This document shows, piece by piece, positions 16,607-26,188 of a DNA stretch of 64,000 bases; position 1 is the first letter of the stretch, and each line of letters opens with the position of its first letter. The notes under the pieces are model-generated. The model searched no databases, had not been told where the DNA came from, and saw nothing but the letters and a program-made list of their open reading frames with translations. Position numbers and translations under genes: made by a program. Origin of the DNA: Flavobacterium psychrophilum (GTDB taxonomy: Bacteria > Bacteroidota > Bacteroidia > Flavobacteriales > Flavobacteriaceae); contig CAMAWT010000009.1 of NCBI GenBank assembly GCA_945862065.1, positions 1-64,000 on the forward strand. The letters are read 5' to 3'.

Positions 16607-17332
16607 TTATGATTTAGAAAACCGTGTGTGCAAAATTGATAAAATTACATAACTTAAGATAATCAACGGCACAGCTAGATAACGCAAAAACAATAAAAGT
16701 AGTATTGAATAGATGACAAACCCAATTTGCAGAGCGTATTTTTGGAAGCTAAAATTTTTAATTTTTAATGAAAATAACGGAATTTCAGCGTTCAATAAAT
16801 AGGCACTTAAAATAGATATTGCGATTAAAACCCAAGTATTTGTCAATAATTCCAGTAAAATCAAAGATTCAGTATGTTGAATTACAAGAGGTAAGCTCAA
16901 AATAAACAAGGCGTTTGCCGGAGTGGGAAGTCCAATAAAGGAATCAGATTGACGTGTGTCTATATTAAAATTTGCCAATCGATAACACGACGCTAAAGTG
17001 ATGATAAACCCAAAACAAGCCAACCAAAAGTCAGGATTCCAACAAGAAATCTCGGGAGATTGCAACGCATTTAACAGCATGAAATACATTACCGTACCTG
17101 GAACAACGCCACTTGTAACCATATCTGCCAATGAATCTAATTGAAGTCCAAGCGGACTAGAAACATTGTAAAGTCGTGCGAAAAAACCATCAAAAAAGTC
17201 TAAAAAAATGCCCAAACAAACAAAATAAAAAGTTAATTCAAATTGTTCCTGAAAAGCAAAAATCAAAGCAAAACAACCGCTTAACAGATTTAATAATGTA
17301 ATTATATTAGGAATGTGCTTTTTTATAGACAT
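16607..17332 (-). CDS. pssA: CDP-diacylglycerol-serine O-phosphatidyltransferase
   Basis: A 241-residue integral membrane enzyme that makes phosphatidylserine, the precursor of phosphatidylethanolamine. The CDP-alcohol phosphotransferase motif is complete: FDGFFARLYNVSSPLG followed by QLDSLADM. About eight hydrophobic segments are present. The frame is open upstream to 17371, but a -7 box (17359-17366) lies between that start and the ATG at 17332. The shorter form, beginning MSIKKHIPNIITLLNLLSG, is therefore the real one. Confidence 0.92.
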   Translation of the reverse strand: MSIKKHIPNIITLLNLLSGCFALIFAFQEQFELTFYFVCLGIFLDFFDGFFARLYNVSSPLGLQLDSLADMVTSGVVPGTVMYFMLLNALQSPEISCWNPDFWLACFGFIITLASCYRLANFNIDTRQSDSFIGLPTPANALFILSLPLVIQHTESLILLELLTNTWVLIAISILSAYLLNAEIPLFSLKIKNFSFQKYALQIGFVIYSILLLLFLRYLAVPLIILSYVILSILHTRFSKS

Positions 17333-17358
17333 GAATTTTGTTTGAATGTTTTGAGGAA

Positions 17359-17366
17359 CAAATTTA
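17359..17366 (-). promoter_or_regulatory. -7 box of pssA
   Basis: TAAATTTG on the minus strand, 26 bp before the pssA ATG at 17332. Its position decides the start codon. Confidence 0.5.
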
Positions 17367-17493
17367 GACAATAAGTTATTTAAAAAAACGTTTTTATGGG
17401 AGATTTTTAGAGTAATTATTGAAATTTATTATCAAAAGTTTATAAAAATGTATTCTTTTTGTAACCAATATTCGTTTCTTTCTTAAAAATTTC

Positions 17494-17501
17494 TAATTTT
17501 G
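17494..17501 (+). promoter_or_regulatory. -7 box of the PorV-like gene
   Basis: TAATTTTG fits TAnnTTTG and lies 14 bp before the TTG start at 17516. Confidence 0.45.
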
Positions 17502-17515
17502 TAAAAACTGTAAAC

Positions 17516-18586
17516 TTGAATAAATCCGCCTACTTATTGATGATTTTGCTTTCCTCGTTAGGATTCAGTCAAACCGTACGAAAATATTCCAACGAATTCA
17601 TGAATATTGGGGTTGATGCCGCAGCTTTGGGAATGTCTAATACCATGGTTGCTCACACAAATGATGTCAATGCAGGTTATTGGAATCCAGCAGGATTGGT
17701 TCATTTAGAAGACCATCAAGTCGCTTTAATGCATGCCAGTTATTTTGCAAATATTGCTCAATATGATTATGCAGCTTATGCCAAACCAATTGATGATCGA
17801 AGTGCTTGGGGCATGTCATTGATACGATTTGGAGTTGACGACATCTTAAATACTACACAACTTATTGACAATCAAGGAAATATTAATTACGATCGAATAA
17901 GTAAATTTTCTACAGCCGATTATGGTTTGACATTCTCGTATGCTAGAAAACTACAAGTTCCTGGTTTTCAATATGGAATAAACGCCAAAGTGATTCGAAG
18001 AGTTATTGGAAATTTTGCGAAAGCATGGGGATTTGGATTGGATTTCGGACTTCAATTTGAAAGCGATGATTGGAGATTCGGACTCTTACTTCGCGATGTT
18101 ACTACAACTTACACCATATGGAGTATCAATGAAGAAGCCTATAATACTGTAAAAGATGCCGTTGCAAATCAAAACCAAGAACTTCCTGAAAGCTCAGAAA
18201 TTACTGCTCCGAAAGCACAATTTGGATTGTCAAAGAAATTTGAATTCCATAATGAAACGAGTCTTATGGCTGCAGCAAATTTAAACATGCAGTTTGCACA
18301 AACAAATGATATTTTTTCAACAAAAGGTTTAAGTATTGATCCGGCCATTGGTTTTGAATATGGTTATACTGATGTGGTTTTTTTACGAGCTGGTGTTGGG
18401 AATTTTCAAAACGTTACGCAACTCGACGGGACTTCAAAAGTTGGATTTCAACCAAATATTGGACTGGGATTCAAGTATCGAGGTATCCAAATCGATTATG
18501 CCTTAACCGATTTGGGTGACCAAAGTGCTGCTTTGTATTCTAATATTTTTTCGGTTAAAGTTGATTTAAACATTTTTAGAAATTAA
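17516..18586 (+). CDS. PorV/PorQ-family outer membrane protein
   Basis: A 356-residue outer membrane beta-barrel protein. A short signal peptide (LLMILLSSLGFSQ) is followed by NIGVDAAALGMSNTMVAHTNDVNAGYWNPAGL in substance, the opening of the PorV/PorQ family linked to type IX secretion. Repeated amphipathic strands end in an aromatic-rich C-terminus. The start is a TTG at 17516 that gives the complete signal peptide, with a -7 box at 17494-17501. PorV shuttles T9SS cargo to the attachment complex; this could be a paralogue rather than PorV itself. It is followed after 2 bp by a DUF4105 gene. Confidence 0.85.
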   Translation: MNKSAYLLMILLSSLGFSQTVRKYSNEFMNIGVDAAALGMSNTMVAHTNDVNAGYWNPAGLVHLEDHQVALMHASYFANIAQYDYAAYAKPIDDRSAWGMSLIRFGVDDILNTTQLIDNQGNINYDRISKFSTADYGLTFSYARKLQVPGFQYGINAKVIRRVIGNFAKAWGFGLDFGLQFESDDWRFGLLLRDVTTTYTIWSINEEAYNTVKDAVANQNQELPESSEITAPKAQFGLSKKFEFHNETSLMAAANLNMQFAQTNDIFSTKGLSIDPAIGFEYGYTDVVFLRAGVGNFQNVTQLDGTSKVGFQPNIGLGFKYRGIQIDYALTDLGDQSAALYSNIFSVKVDLNIFRN

Positions 18587-18588
18587 GT

Positions 18589-19692
18589 ATGATAAAAAAA
18601 ATACCTTTTCTCTTGATCGTTTTTTGTTCCTATTTTGGATTTGCACAAAATGCAATATTATCAAATGATTCAAAAATAAGTGTTTTAACTTGCGGTAGTG
18701 GTAGTGAATTATATTCAGCTTTCGGGCATACGGCACTTCGTATTCAAGATGTTTCCCAAGGATTGGACGTGGTTTATAACTATGGAACATTCGACTTTCG
18801 GACGGAACATTTTTATCTAAAATTTATCAAAGGAGATCTTAATTATTTTGTTACAGCATCCACATTCAGTGATTTTATTACAGAATATCAATATGAACAA
18901 CGTAGCGTCATTGAGCAAACGCTTCAATTAGAATTACCACAAAAACAAATTTTATTTGATCAATTAAATACTTCACTATTTTCAGAAGAAAGGTATTACA
19001 CTTATAAATTTATAGATCGAAATTGTACTACAATGGTTGTAGATAAATTAAATACTACAATTCCTAATACCACAATCAAAAAAGTAGATGCCATTGATGT
19101 CAGTTATCGGGAAGTTTTGTATCCCTATTTTGAAGATCATTTTTGGTTCAAACTAGGTATAAACATCATTTTTGGCGCACCAACTGATGTTGCTGCCAAA
19201 CAATTATTTTTACCCATTGAATTGCAAAACAGTTTAGCAAAATTGGTCATTAACAAACAACCCATCGTTACTAGCACGCAATCGTTAATTGAAGGTAAAC
19301 CAACAACTTCTGCTTTTTCATTTTGGAATAGTGGCTATTTCTTTGCTCTTATTTTAGTGCTAATTGGTCTTAGTCGATCTACAAAAATATATTTGGGATA
19401 CCTGTTTTGTTTAGGAGCCTTTGGTCTATTTTTCTCATTTGCAGGGCTCTATTCATTTCATAAAGAAATAATGTGGAACTATCACATTCTTCTTTTCAAT
19501 CCGTTGTTTTTAGCTTTTCCATGGATTTATAAAAAAACTTATTTCAAAAAATTAATTTTTGTAGTAGCCGTTTGTTTGATTGCTTTAAGTATATATGTAC
19601 TTACCCAACCTCATTTTGTACTTATCCTTCCTGTTATTATTTTGAATAGTTGGATTTTTTGGTTTTTGTACAAAAGACAAAGTGATAAGTAA
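18589..19692 (+). CDS. DUF4105 envelope protein
   Basis: A 367-residue protein with a signal peptide (FLLIVFCSYFGFAQ), a DUF4105 domain and four or so C-terminal transmembrane helices. The domain shows LTCGSGSELYSAFGHTALRI and DVVYNYGTFDF, then RNCTTMVVD. The conserved Cys, His and Tyr suggest a papain-like or NlpC-like hydrolase fold, but that is inference. It starts 2 bp after the PorV-like gene, so the two probably form an operon and may act together in the envelope. Confidence 0.87.
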   Translation: MIKKIPFLLIVFCSYFGFAQNAILSNDSKISVLTCGSGSELYSAFGHTALRIQDVSQGLDVVYNYGTFDFRTEHFYLKFIKGDLNYFVTASTFSDFITEYQYEQRSVIEQTLQLELPQKQILFDQLNTSLFSEERYYTYKFIDRNCTTMVVDKLNTTIPNTTIKKVDAIDVSYREVLYPYFEDHFWFKLGINIIFGAPTDVAAKQLFLPIELQNSLAKLVINKQPIVTSTQSLIEGKPTTSAFSFWNSGYFFALILVLIGLSRSTKIYLGYLFCLGAFGLFFSFAGLYSFHKEIMWNYHILLFNPLFLAFPWIYKKTYFKKLIFVVAVCLIALSIYVLTQPHFVLILPVIILNSWIFWFLYKRQSDK

Positions 19693-19721
19693 TTGATAAT
19701 TAGCGATTGGCAACGTAATCC

Positions 19722-19860
19722 AATTCTTATATGAACTTAATTAAACAAAGCCACTTATCTCGATACTTACATGACTCATATGTTTATTTTTTGAAATATA
19801 CTAATTTCTTATATGAACTTAATCAAAGCTGCTTATTTCCTAACTTATATGTTTATATAA
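19722..19860. repeat. degenerate direct repeat, CTTATATGAACTTAAT
   Basis: The phrase TTCTTATATGAACTTAAT occurs twice (near 19727 and 19804), each followed by a related stretch ending ATATGTTTAT. No coding potential is seen. It is low-complexity intergenic sequence between two convergent genes. Confidence 0.6.
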
Positions 19861-19890
19861 ACGATTAAATTAGAAACACTTAAACGTTTC

Positions 19891-21009
19891 TTAAACAAAT
19901 TGAACCAAAACTTCTTTAATTCGAATTCTTTCTTCGTCTGTTAAATTGGAACCGCTCGGAAGACATAATCCTCTGTTAAATAAATCTTCTGCTACTTGAT
20001 TGCCATAAAAAGGGGCTGTTTCAAAAATAGGTTGCAAATGCATTGGCTTCCAAAGAGGGCGTGCTTCTATATTTTTTTCATCCAATGCCAATCGAATCGC
20101 TTCTCTTGTGTCGTATGAATCTGTAAGAATCGCTGAAAGCCAAAAATTAGAATAATAATCATCTGAAGGCTCTGAAAACACCTCTATATTTGAAGAATCT
20201 TTAAAAATATCTTGATAAAACTGATTCATCGCTCGTCTTTGCAACACTCGCTGCGGTAATACTTCCATTTGTCCACGACCTATGCCCGCACAAATATTAC
20301 TCATTCTGTAATTATAACCAATTTCACTATGTTGATAATGAGGTGCATTATCTCGTGCTTGAGTAGCTAAAAAAACTGCTTTTTCTTTATGTGTTTTACT
20401 TTTGGTTACCAATGCGCCACCACCCGAAGTGGTAATGATTTTGTTTCCATTAAACGACAAAACACCAAATTCGCCAAAAGTGCCACATTTTTGACCTTTA
20501 TAGGTACTTCCTAACGACTCAGCGCTATCTTCAATTAAGGGAATATTATACTTTTGGGTGACGTTAGTGATGGCTTCTACCTGAAAAGGCATACCATATA
20601 ATTGTACACCAATAATTGCTTTCGGTTTTTTGCCCAATTCTATTCGATCAATAATAGCTTTTTCTAAAGCTATCGGACAAAGATTCCAAGTAGTCATTTC
20701 ACTATCTACAAAAATGGGTTGGGCTCCCAAATAAGCAATTGGATTTGCAGAGGCTGAAAACGTCATTGATTGACAAATAACCTCATCTCCATGTTGAACA
20801 CCACATAATATCAAACTCAAATGCAAGGCGGCTGTTCCTGAACTTAAAGTTGCAACGGCAGTACCTTCCTGTTGGAAATCTTCAAGGTCAGTTTCAAATT
20901 GGGTTACATTAGGACCCAAAGGTGCAATCCAATTTTCATCAAATGCTTCTTGAATATATTTCTGTTCGTTACCTCCCATGTGTGGAGAAGAAAGCCAAAT
21001 CTTGTTCAT
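19891..21009 (-). CDS. DegT/DnrJ/EryC1-family sugar aminotransferase
   Basis: A 372-residue PLP-dependent aminotransferase that transfers an amino group to a nucleotide-linked keto-sugar for surface glycans. It starts MNKIWLSSPHMGGNEQKYI. The family motifs are TLSSGTAALHLSL, the aspartate in IEDSAESLGS, and the PLP lysine in SFNGNKIITTSGGG. The product is probably an amino-sugar such as a bacillosamine-type residue, but the substrate is not determined. No other glycan genes sit beside it on this strand. A capsule-type phosphatase is divergent from it. Confidence 0.9.
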   Translation of the reverse strand: MNKIWLSSPHMGGNEQKYIQEAFDENWIAPLGPNVTQFETDLEDFQQEGTAVATLSSGTAALHLSLILCGVQHGDEVICQSMTFSASANPIAYLGAQPIFVDSEMTTWNLCPIALEKAIIDRIELGKKPKAIIGVQLYGMPFQVEAITNVTQKYNIPLIEDSAESLGSTYKGQKCGTFGEFGVLSFNGNKIITTSGGGALVTKSKTHKEKAVFLATQARDNAPHYQHSEIGYNYRMSNICAGIGRGQMEVLPQRVLQRRAMNQFYQDIFKDSSNIEVFSEPSDDYYSNFWLSAILTDSYDTREAIRLALDEKNIEARPLWKPMHLQPIFETAPFYGNQVAEDLFNRGLCLPSGSNLTDEERIRIKEVLVQFV

Positions 21010-21026
21010 CCGTTGCTGTTTTTTTG

Positions 21027-21034
21027 CAAATATA
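21027..21034 (-). promoter_or_regulatory. -7 box of the sugar aminotransferase gene
   Basis: TATATTTG on the minus strand, 17 bp before the ATG at 21009. Confidence 0.5.
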
Positions 21035-21090
21035 AAAATTATATATGGGATTGAAAAGTAGTATTTTTTCTATTACATATTTCTTTTTCA

Positions 21091-21098
21091 TATCTTTG
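21091..21098 (+). promoter_or_regulatory. -7 box of the tyrosine phosphatase gene
   Basis: TATCTTTG on the plus strand, 28 bp before the ATG at 21127. Confidence 0.5.
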
Positions 21099-21126
21099 AC
21101 ACATAGATATCAAATAATCAACCATA

Positions 21127-21858
21127 ATGTTTTCTATTTTAAAGAAAAAATATACTTTACCGACCATTTTGCCAGAGAATTATGTTGATATCCATAATCA
21201 CTTATTACCAGGTATAGATGATGGTTCTGAAAACTTGGAGGAGACTACCTCTTTAGTTTTAAGAATGCAAAAATTGGGTATCAATCAAGCAATTGCTACT
21301 CCACATACTTTTAGTGGCTGTTGGGAAAATACTCCAAATACCATTTCAGAAGCATACAAAGAGGCGACTTCTAATAAAGAAAATAGCCTGTTCATTAAAG
21401 GATTTGCAAGTGAATACATGTTAGACCATTCTTTGATAGAACGCATTCAGACTGAACCTTTATTATGTTTGAAGGATTCGTATATTTTGGTTGAATTATC
21501 TTATCTAAATGCGCCTTTTGACCTATTTGAATTACTTTTTGAATTGAAATTAAAAGGGTATCAAATAGTTTTTGCTCATCCTGAGCGATACAATTATTTT
21601 CATTCAGACTTTAAACATTTTGAGAGGCTAAAAGATTATGAGTTAGATTTTCAACTCAATCTTTTATCATTGACAGGATATTATGGCCCTGATGTTTTAA
21701 AAATGTCCCAAAAATTATTAGATGCCGATATGTATTCATTTTCAGGATCTGACATGCATCATTCGAGACATGCAAATTCATTTGAAAAAGATTCCGTTAT
21801 CTATAAAAATCAAACAAAACTTAGTGATTTATTATCAAAAAATGAACTGTTTTTATAA
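21127..21858 (+). CDS. CpsB/CapC-family tyrosine-protein phosphatase
   Basis: A 243-residue PHP-fold phosphatase. Metal-binding motifs are DIHNHLLPGIDDGS near residue 21, a His in ATPHTFSG, FAHPERYNYF, and FSGSDMHHSRH near the end. In Gram-positive bacteria CpsB dephosphorylates the capsule tyrosine kinase; Bacteroidota homologues lie in polysaccharide regions. It has its own promoter-like box. No Wzc-type kinase is visible nearby, so its partner lies elsewhere. The divergent sugar aminotransferase supports a role in surface polysaccharide control. Confidence 0.9.
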   Translation: MFSILKKKYTLPTILPENYVDIHNHLLPGIDDGSENLEETTSLVLRMQKLGINQAIATPHTFSGCWENTPNTISEAYKEATSNKENSLFIKGFASEYMLDHSLIERIQTEPLLCLKDSYILVELSYLNAPFDLFELLFELKLKGYQIVFAHPERYNYFHSDFKHFERLKDYELDFQLNLLSLTGYYGPDVLKMSQKLLDADMYSFSGSDMHHSRHANSFEKDSVIYKNQTKLSDLLSKNELFL

Positions 21859-21993
21859 AAGGTAGGTTGTTTATACAAGGTTTTTATTGACAAAAATCCC
21901 GTATATTCAAAAAACAATTCCTTTGTTCAAAAAAGTAATAAGCTAATCCAATTGTTTTTTTTTAAAATAGATTATTATTTTCTTACACAAATA

Positions 21994-23346
21994 TTACATC
22001 TCCATCAATTCATCAACGGTAACCTGAATTTGTTCGCCAGTTGCAATATTTTTTACGGTCAATAACTGTTCGTTAATTTCCTTAATTACTAACGGAATTC
22101 CTTTGCGCTCGGCATGTTTAAACTGTTTGTCTATTTTTGCAGCATCAGGATATATTTCGGTTTTGATGCCTTGTTGACGCAATTTTTTGATCACTAGTAA
22201 GGCTTCAAAAGCTTGCTCTTCGCCATAGTTTACAAAGAAAAATCGCACCGTTGACGATACCGTTTCAGGAAATAAATTTAACTCCTCCAAAACCAAATAT
22301 ATCCTATCCAACCCAAAAGATATTCCAACACCACTCATGTTTTTCAATCCAAAAATACCTGTTAAATCATCATATCTTCCACCGCCTCCAATAGATCCCA
22401 TTGACACGGTTTCAGGAGCTGAAACCTCAAAAATGGCGCCTGTGTAATAATTCAGTCCTCTAGCTAACGTCACATCTAAATCTAAATGGGCTGTTTGCAA
22501 TCCTAATTTTAAAACATGATTGCAAATAAACTGCAATTCTTCTATACCTTTTTTGCCTTCTTCAGACGTATTTAATAATTCTGCTAATTGTGCTATTTTT
22601 TCCTGAATAGTTCCCGAAAACGAAAAAAGCGGTTGTACTTTTTCTATGGCTTCTTCAGAAATTCCTTTTTCAATCATCTCTTTTTTTACGCCATCTTCCC
22701 CAATTTTATCCAACTTATCTAAGGCAACCGTAAAATCAATCAATTTATCTGACGCACCAATTACTTCAGCAATTCCAGATAGTATTTTTCTGTTGTTAAT
22801 TTTAATCGTAACACCTTCTAAGCCAAGACTAGAAAAAACAGCGTCATATAATTGAACCAATTCCACTTCTTGCCACAATGAGGTGGATCCCACTACATCG
22901 GCATCACATTGATAAAACTCTCTAAACCTACCTTTTTGCGGGCGGTCTGCGCGCCAAACAGGTTGAATTTGATATCTTTTGAAAGGAAATTCAATTTCGT
23001 TTTGATGCTGCACAACATATCTTGCAAAAGGAACAGTCAAATCATAACGAAGGGCTTTTTCTGAAATGCTTGCCGTTAATTTATTACTTTCTTTATTTTC
23101 TAACGCTTTTTCATCGGCTTTCGCCAAATAATCACCCGAATTCAAAATCTTAAAAATCAATCGATCGCCTTCTTCACCGTATTTACCCATTAACGTATCT
23201 GAATTTTCAAAACTCGGAGTTTCAATCGGTTGGAAACCAAACTTCTCAAAATGGGTTCGCATGATTGAAATAATATAATTGCGTTTTGAAACTTCAATAG
23301 GTGAAAAATCTCTGGTCCCTTTTGGAATACTAGCTTTAGATGCCAT
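21994..23346 (-). CDS. hisS: histidine-tRNA ligase
   Basis: A 450-residue class II aminoacyl-tRNA synthetase that charges tRNA-His. Motif 1 lies near the N-terminus ([12 protein letters not shown]). Motif 2 is [25 protein letters not shown]. The histidine-specific motif [13 protein letters not shown] and motif 3 ([11 protein letters not shown]) are both present. The C-terminal anticodon-binding domain is complete. It starts [16 protein letters not shown], typical of the family. Confidence 0.96.
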   Translation of the reverse strand: MASKASIPKGTRDFSPIEVSKRNYIISIMRTHFEKFGFQPIETPSFENSDTLMGKYGEEGDRLIFKILNSGDYLAKADEKALENKESNKLTASISEKALRYDLTVPFARYVVQHQNEIEFPFKRYQIQPVWRADRPQKGRFREFYQCDADVVGSTSLWQEVELVQLYDAVFSSLGLEGVTIKINNRKILSGIAEVIGASDKLIDFTVALDKLDKIGEDGVKKEMIEKGISEEAIEKVQPLFSFSGTIQEKIAQLAELLNTSEEGKKGIEELQFICNHVLKLGLQTAHLDLDVTLARGLNYYTGAIFEVSAPETVSMGSIGGGGRYDDLTGIFGLKNMSGVGISFGLDRIYLVLEELNLFPETVSSTVRFFFVNYGEEQAFEALLVIKKLRQQGIKTEIYPDAAKIDKQFKHAERKGIPLVIKEINEQLLTVKNIATGEQIQVTVDELMEM

Positions 23347-23559
23347 TTTATATTTTTAAGTATTACTTATATCTTTGCAAATATCATACTTTTACAATTA
23401 TTTTATAAATGATTTGGTATAAAGTTGTAACAAAAGCTGTATTTTCGTATCTAATATGAGCAAGCACGAAGATTTAATTGATTTTTTTTGAAAAATCTTT
23501 ACTTCATTTGAAACGGTTAAACAAAAAACGGTGCGAAAAAATAATAAGTCAAACTCATT
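23347..23559 (+). other. intergenic with promoter and possible broken small ORF
   Basis: A -7 box TATCTTTG lies at 23370-23377. From the ATG at 23456 an 11-codon ORF (MSKHEDLIDFF) stops at a TGA right after an 8-T run at 23482-23489. With one T fewer, the frame would run on about 28 codons into the permease gene. This may be a leader, a frameshifted small gene or chance. I cannot support a protein here. Confidence 0.3.
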
Positions 23560-24804
23560 ATGAAAGGTATATTTAAGGAAAATATTAAAATTGCATTTGG
23601 TTCTATCAGAACACAACTTTTACGAACCGTTTTGACAATTATCATTATTGCTATCGGTATAACGGCATTGGTTGGAATTTTAACCATCGTTTCTGCACTT
23701 GAAAATACGCTAAATTCGAATTTTGCCTCGATGGGTTCCAACACGTTTACCATCAATCAATATGAATTTTCTACCCGAAATAATGGTGGTGGCGAAGTCG
23801 AAAAAATAAATCCAATCATATCTTACTCTGAAGCAAAAGCTTACAAAGAACGTTACAATTTTCCGTTAACACATACTTCCATTTCCTTTACAGCAACGGC
23901 TGCAGCCGAAGTGAAATTTGAAAATGAAAAAACAGATCCTGAAATTCAGGTTTTGGGTGTAGATGATTTTTTTACTGTAAACTCTGGTTTGGAAGTCGTT
24001 CAAGGTAGAAATTTCAGCAATTTTGATATTTCGAATAATGCTTACGTTTGTATTTTAGGAAGTGACTTTGCTTCGAAAGGCTTATTAAAAAATGTCAATC
24101 CGATAGATAAAATTATTTCGGTTAGAGGCGCAAAATTCAAAGTTATTGGGGTTTTGAAAGAAAAGGGTTCTACTTTTGGAAATAGTCAAGATTTAAGAAT
24201 GTTGATACCGATTCAATTGGCTCGATCGCTTTTTTCAATACCGAATATAAATTACGAGGTTAGTTCAATGATTGATAAAAAAGAATTCTTGGACGAAGCG
24301 GTAAACGATGCTATGATTACGATGCGTCAAGTGCGTAATTTGAGTCCCGTTGAAGACAATAATTTTGGTGTTTCTAGAAGCGATGATTTGGTAAACAGAA
24401 TAGCTGAAATGACTGGCGTTTTGAATGCTTCTGCTTGGATTATTGGCATTATAACGATACTTGGTTCGTCTATTGCTTTGATGAACATCATGATTGTTTC
24501 AGTTACCGAACGTACTCGAGAAATTGGGGTTCGAAAATCATTAGGAGCTAAAAAAAGTACCATTGCTTGGCAATTTTTTATGGAAACATTAATCATTGGA
24601 CAAATTGGTGGTTTTGTGGGAATAATCTTCGGAATTTTAATTGGATTTGGTATTGCAACGGCTATCGATTTTAATTTTACAATTCCGTGGATGGCAATTA
24701 TTGCAGCAGTAATTACCAGTTTTATTGTAGCTTTAGTTTCTGGTTTATATCCTGCGTTAAAAGCTGCAAAATTAGACCCAATTGAAGCATTGAGATACGA
24801 ATAA
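23560..24804 (+). CDS. MacB-like ABC transporter permease
   Basis: A 414-residue permease of the MacB/FtsX type. A first transmembrane helix (LLRTVLTIIIIAIGITALVG) is followed by a large periplasmic MacB_PCD domain (about residues 45-245). A C-terminal FtsX domain with three helices ends in the family pattern GLYPALKAAKLDPIEALRYE. These proteins transmit ATP hydrolysis to the periplasm for export of lipoproteins, peptides or drugs. The ATPase partner is not adjacent, so the complex is encoded in more than one place. Confidence 0.92.
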   Translation: MKGIFKENIKIAFGSIRTQLLRTVLTIIIIAIGITALVGILTIVSALENTLNSNFASMGSNTFTINQYEFSTRNNGGGEVEKINPIISYSEAKAYKERYNFPLTHTSISFTATAAAEVKFENEKTDPEIQVLGVDDFFTVNSGLEVVQGRNFSNFDISNNAYVCILGSDFASKGLLKNVNPIDKIISVRGAKFKVIGVLKEKGSTFGNSQDLRMLIPIQLARSLFSIPNINYEVSSMIDKKEFLDEAVNDAMITMRQVRNLSPVEDNNFGVSRSDDLVNRIAEMTGVLNASAWIIGIITILGSSIALMNIMIVSVTERTREIGVRKSLGAKKSTIAWQFFMETLIIGQIGGFVGIIFGILIGFGIATAIDFNFTIPWMAIIAAVITSFIVALVSGLYPALKAAKLDPIEALRYE

Positions 24805-24807
24805 TCT

Positions 24808-25677
24808 TTATTTTTGACACCTTATCATTCGGTTGTTTCCATAAATATCTTTGCGTAATTCAATGGATTTAAAGTGTAAGCTTTCTAAAAGTTCAACGGT
24901 TTCTTTTGCCAAATATTGATTGATTTCAAAAAACAAATAACCGTCTTTAGTCAAATGATTTTGAGCTAATTGCCCAATTTTTCTATAAAAAAGTAAGGCG
25001 TCTTCATTTTCAACAAAAAGTGCTAAATGCGGTTCAAATTCCAAAACATTGGGTTTTATTTCCTGTTTTTCCAACATTCGAACATAGGGTGGATTGGAAA
25101 TAATGACATCATAACTTTCTGAAAAAGAATCAGTTTCTAATATATTTTGATGCATAAACTGAACTTCAACGCCATTGAATGCCGCATTCTTTTTGGCTGT
25201 AGCCAATGGTTTAATAGAAACATCAATGGCAGATACTTGAGCTTGGTGTAAGTTTTTTGCCAACGAAATGGCTATACAACCGCTTCCTGTGCCAATATCT
25301 AAAATTTTAATGAATTTATTTTCTAATTTTCTTCTTCCTTCTTCCAACTTTTGACTCATCACAACCCATTCAACCAATTCTTCTGTTTCTGGTCTAGGAA
25401 TCAAAGTATGCTCATTTACTTGAAAAAACATTCCGTAAAATTCAGTGGTACCTAATATATATTGTATTGGTTTTTGGCGTTTTAATTCAAAAATTATAGA
25501 TTCTAATTGGATTAATTCAGATTCAGAAAAAAACAAATCGGGTTGCATTACCAAATCAACTCGCTTTAAATTTCTCTGATTTTCGATAATTAAATAAAAA
25601 AAACTAGCAGCCTCTTCTTCATCAAAAAAAGGTGCCACTTGTTCTATAAAATAGGTTCTAAATTGTGTGATTTTCAT
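24808..25677 (-). CDS. prmC: peptide chain release factor N(5)-glutamine methyltransferase
   Basis: A 289-residue SAM-dependent enzyme that methylates the Gln of the GGQ motif of release factors RF1 and RF2. The SAM-binding motif DIGTGSG starts at residue 127 and the substrate motif NPPY is at 195-198. The N-terminal helical domain is complete. Between TLIPRPETEELVEW and the SAM motif there is a charged insertion (SQKLEEGRRKLENKF) that looks like in-frame low-complexity DNA. It ends 3 bp from the convergent permease gene and starts 9 bp after an acetyltransferase gene. Confidence 0.93.
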   Translation of the reverse strand: MKITQFRTYFIEQVAPFFDEEEAASFFYLIIENQRNLKRVDLVMQPDLFFSESELIQLESIIFELKRQKPIQYILGTTEFYGMFFQVNEHTLIPRPETEELVEWVVMSQKLEEGRRKLENKFIKILDIGTGSGCIAISLAKNLHQAQVSAIDVSIKPLATAKKNAAFNGVEVQFMHQNILETDSFSESYDVIISNPPYVRMLEKQEIKPNVLEFEPHLALFVENEDALLFYRKIGQLAQNHLTKDGYLFFEINQYLAKETVELLESLHFKSIELRKDIYGNNRMIRCQK

Positions 25678-25686
25678 TTTACAAAG

Positions 25687-26172
25687 CTACAAAACTTTAA
25701 TCATCCAAATAGGGCAACTCATGTGACCTGTTGCGCCAAGTGGAAAATCTAGGTATTCAAAACCCACTTTTTGATATAATTTTTGAGCAATTTTCATGGT
25801 TGGAAGTGTTTCCAAATAACATTTTTGATAGCCAAACTCCTTTGCCTTTTCCAAACATTTTTGAATCATAAGTAAACCCAAACCGCTACCTCTAACTTCT
25901 TTCAAAAAATACATTTTTTGCAATTCACAAATAGATTCATCCGAATTTTGAAGTTGGCTTACACCTGCACCTCCAACAATTTTTCCATCCATTTCTATTA
26001 CGAAATAGGTTGATTTTGTTGTTTGATAGGTTTCAAACATCAGGTCTAATTGCGGATCTTCAAAAGCAGTTCCCGTTTTAGGATAATCATCTGAAATAAA
26101 AACTTTTCGAATGACGTCTGCAATTGCTTGATTATCATTTTGCTGAATTTCTCTAATAAGTATAGGCATCAT
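25687..26172 (-). CDS. GNAT-family N-acetyltransferase
   Basis: A 161-residue GNAT acetyltransferase. The acetyl-CoA loop is visible as LKEVRGSGLGLLMIQKCLEKAKE, preceded by VGGAGVSQL and followed by ETLPTMKIAQKLYQKVGFEYLD. The substrate is unknown; possibilities include small-molecule amines or protein N-termini. It probably forms a two-gene unit with prmC (9-bp gap). The divergent ribD starts 28 bp away. Confidence 0.88.
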   Translation of the reverse strand: MMPILIREIQQNDNQAIADVIRKVFISDDYPKTGTAFEDPQLDLMFETYQTTKSTYFVIEMDGKIVGGAGVSQLQNSDESICELQKMYFLKEVRGSGLGLLMIQKCLEKAKEFGYQKCYLETLPTMKIAQKLYQKVGFEYLDFPLGATGHMSCPIWMIKVL

Positions 26173-26188
26173 TTTAAAACTAAAATAG

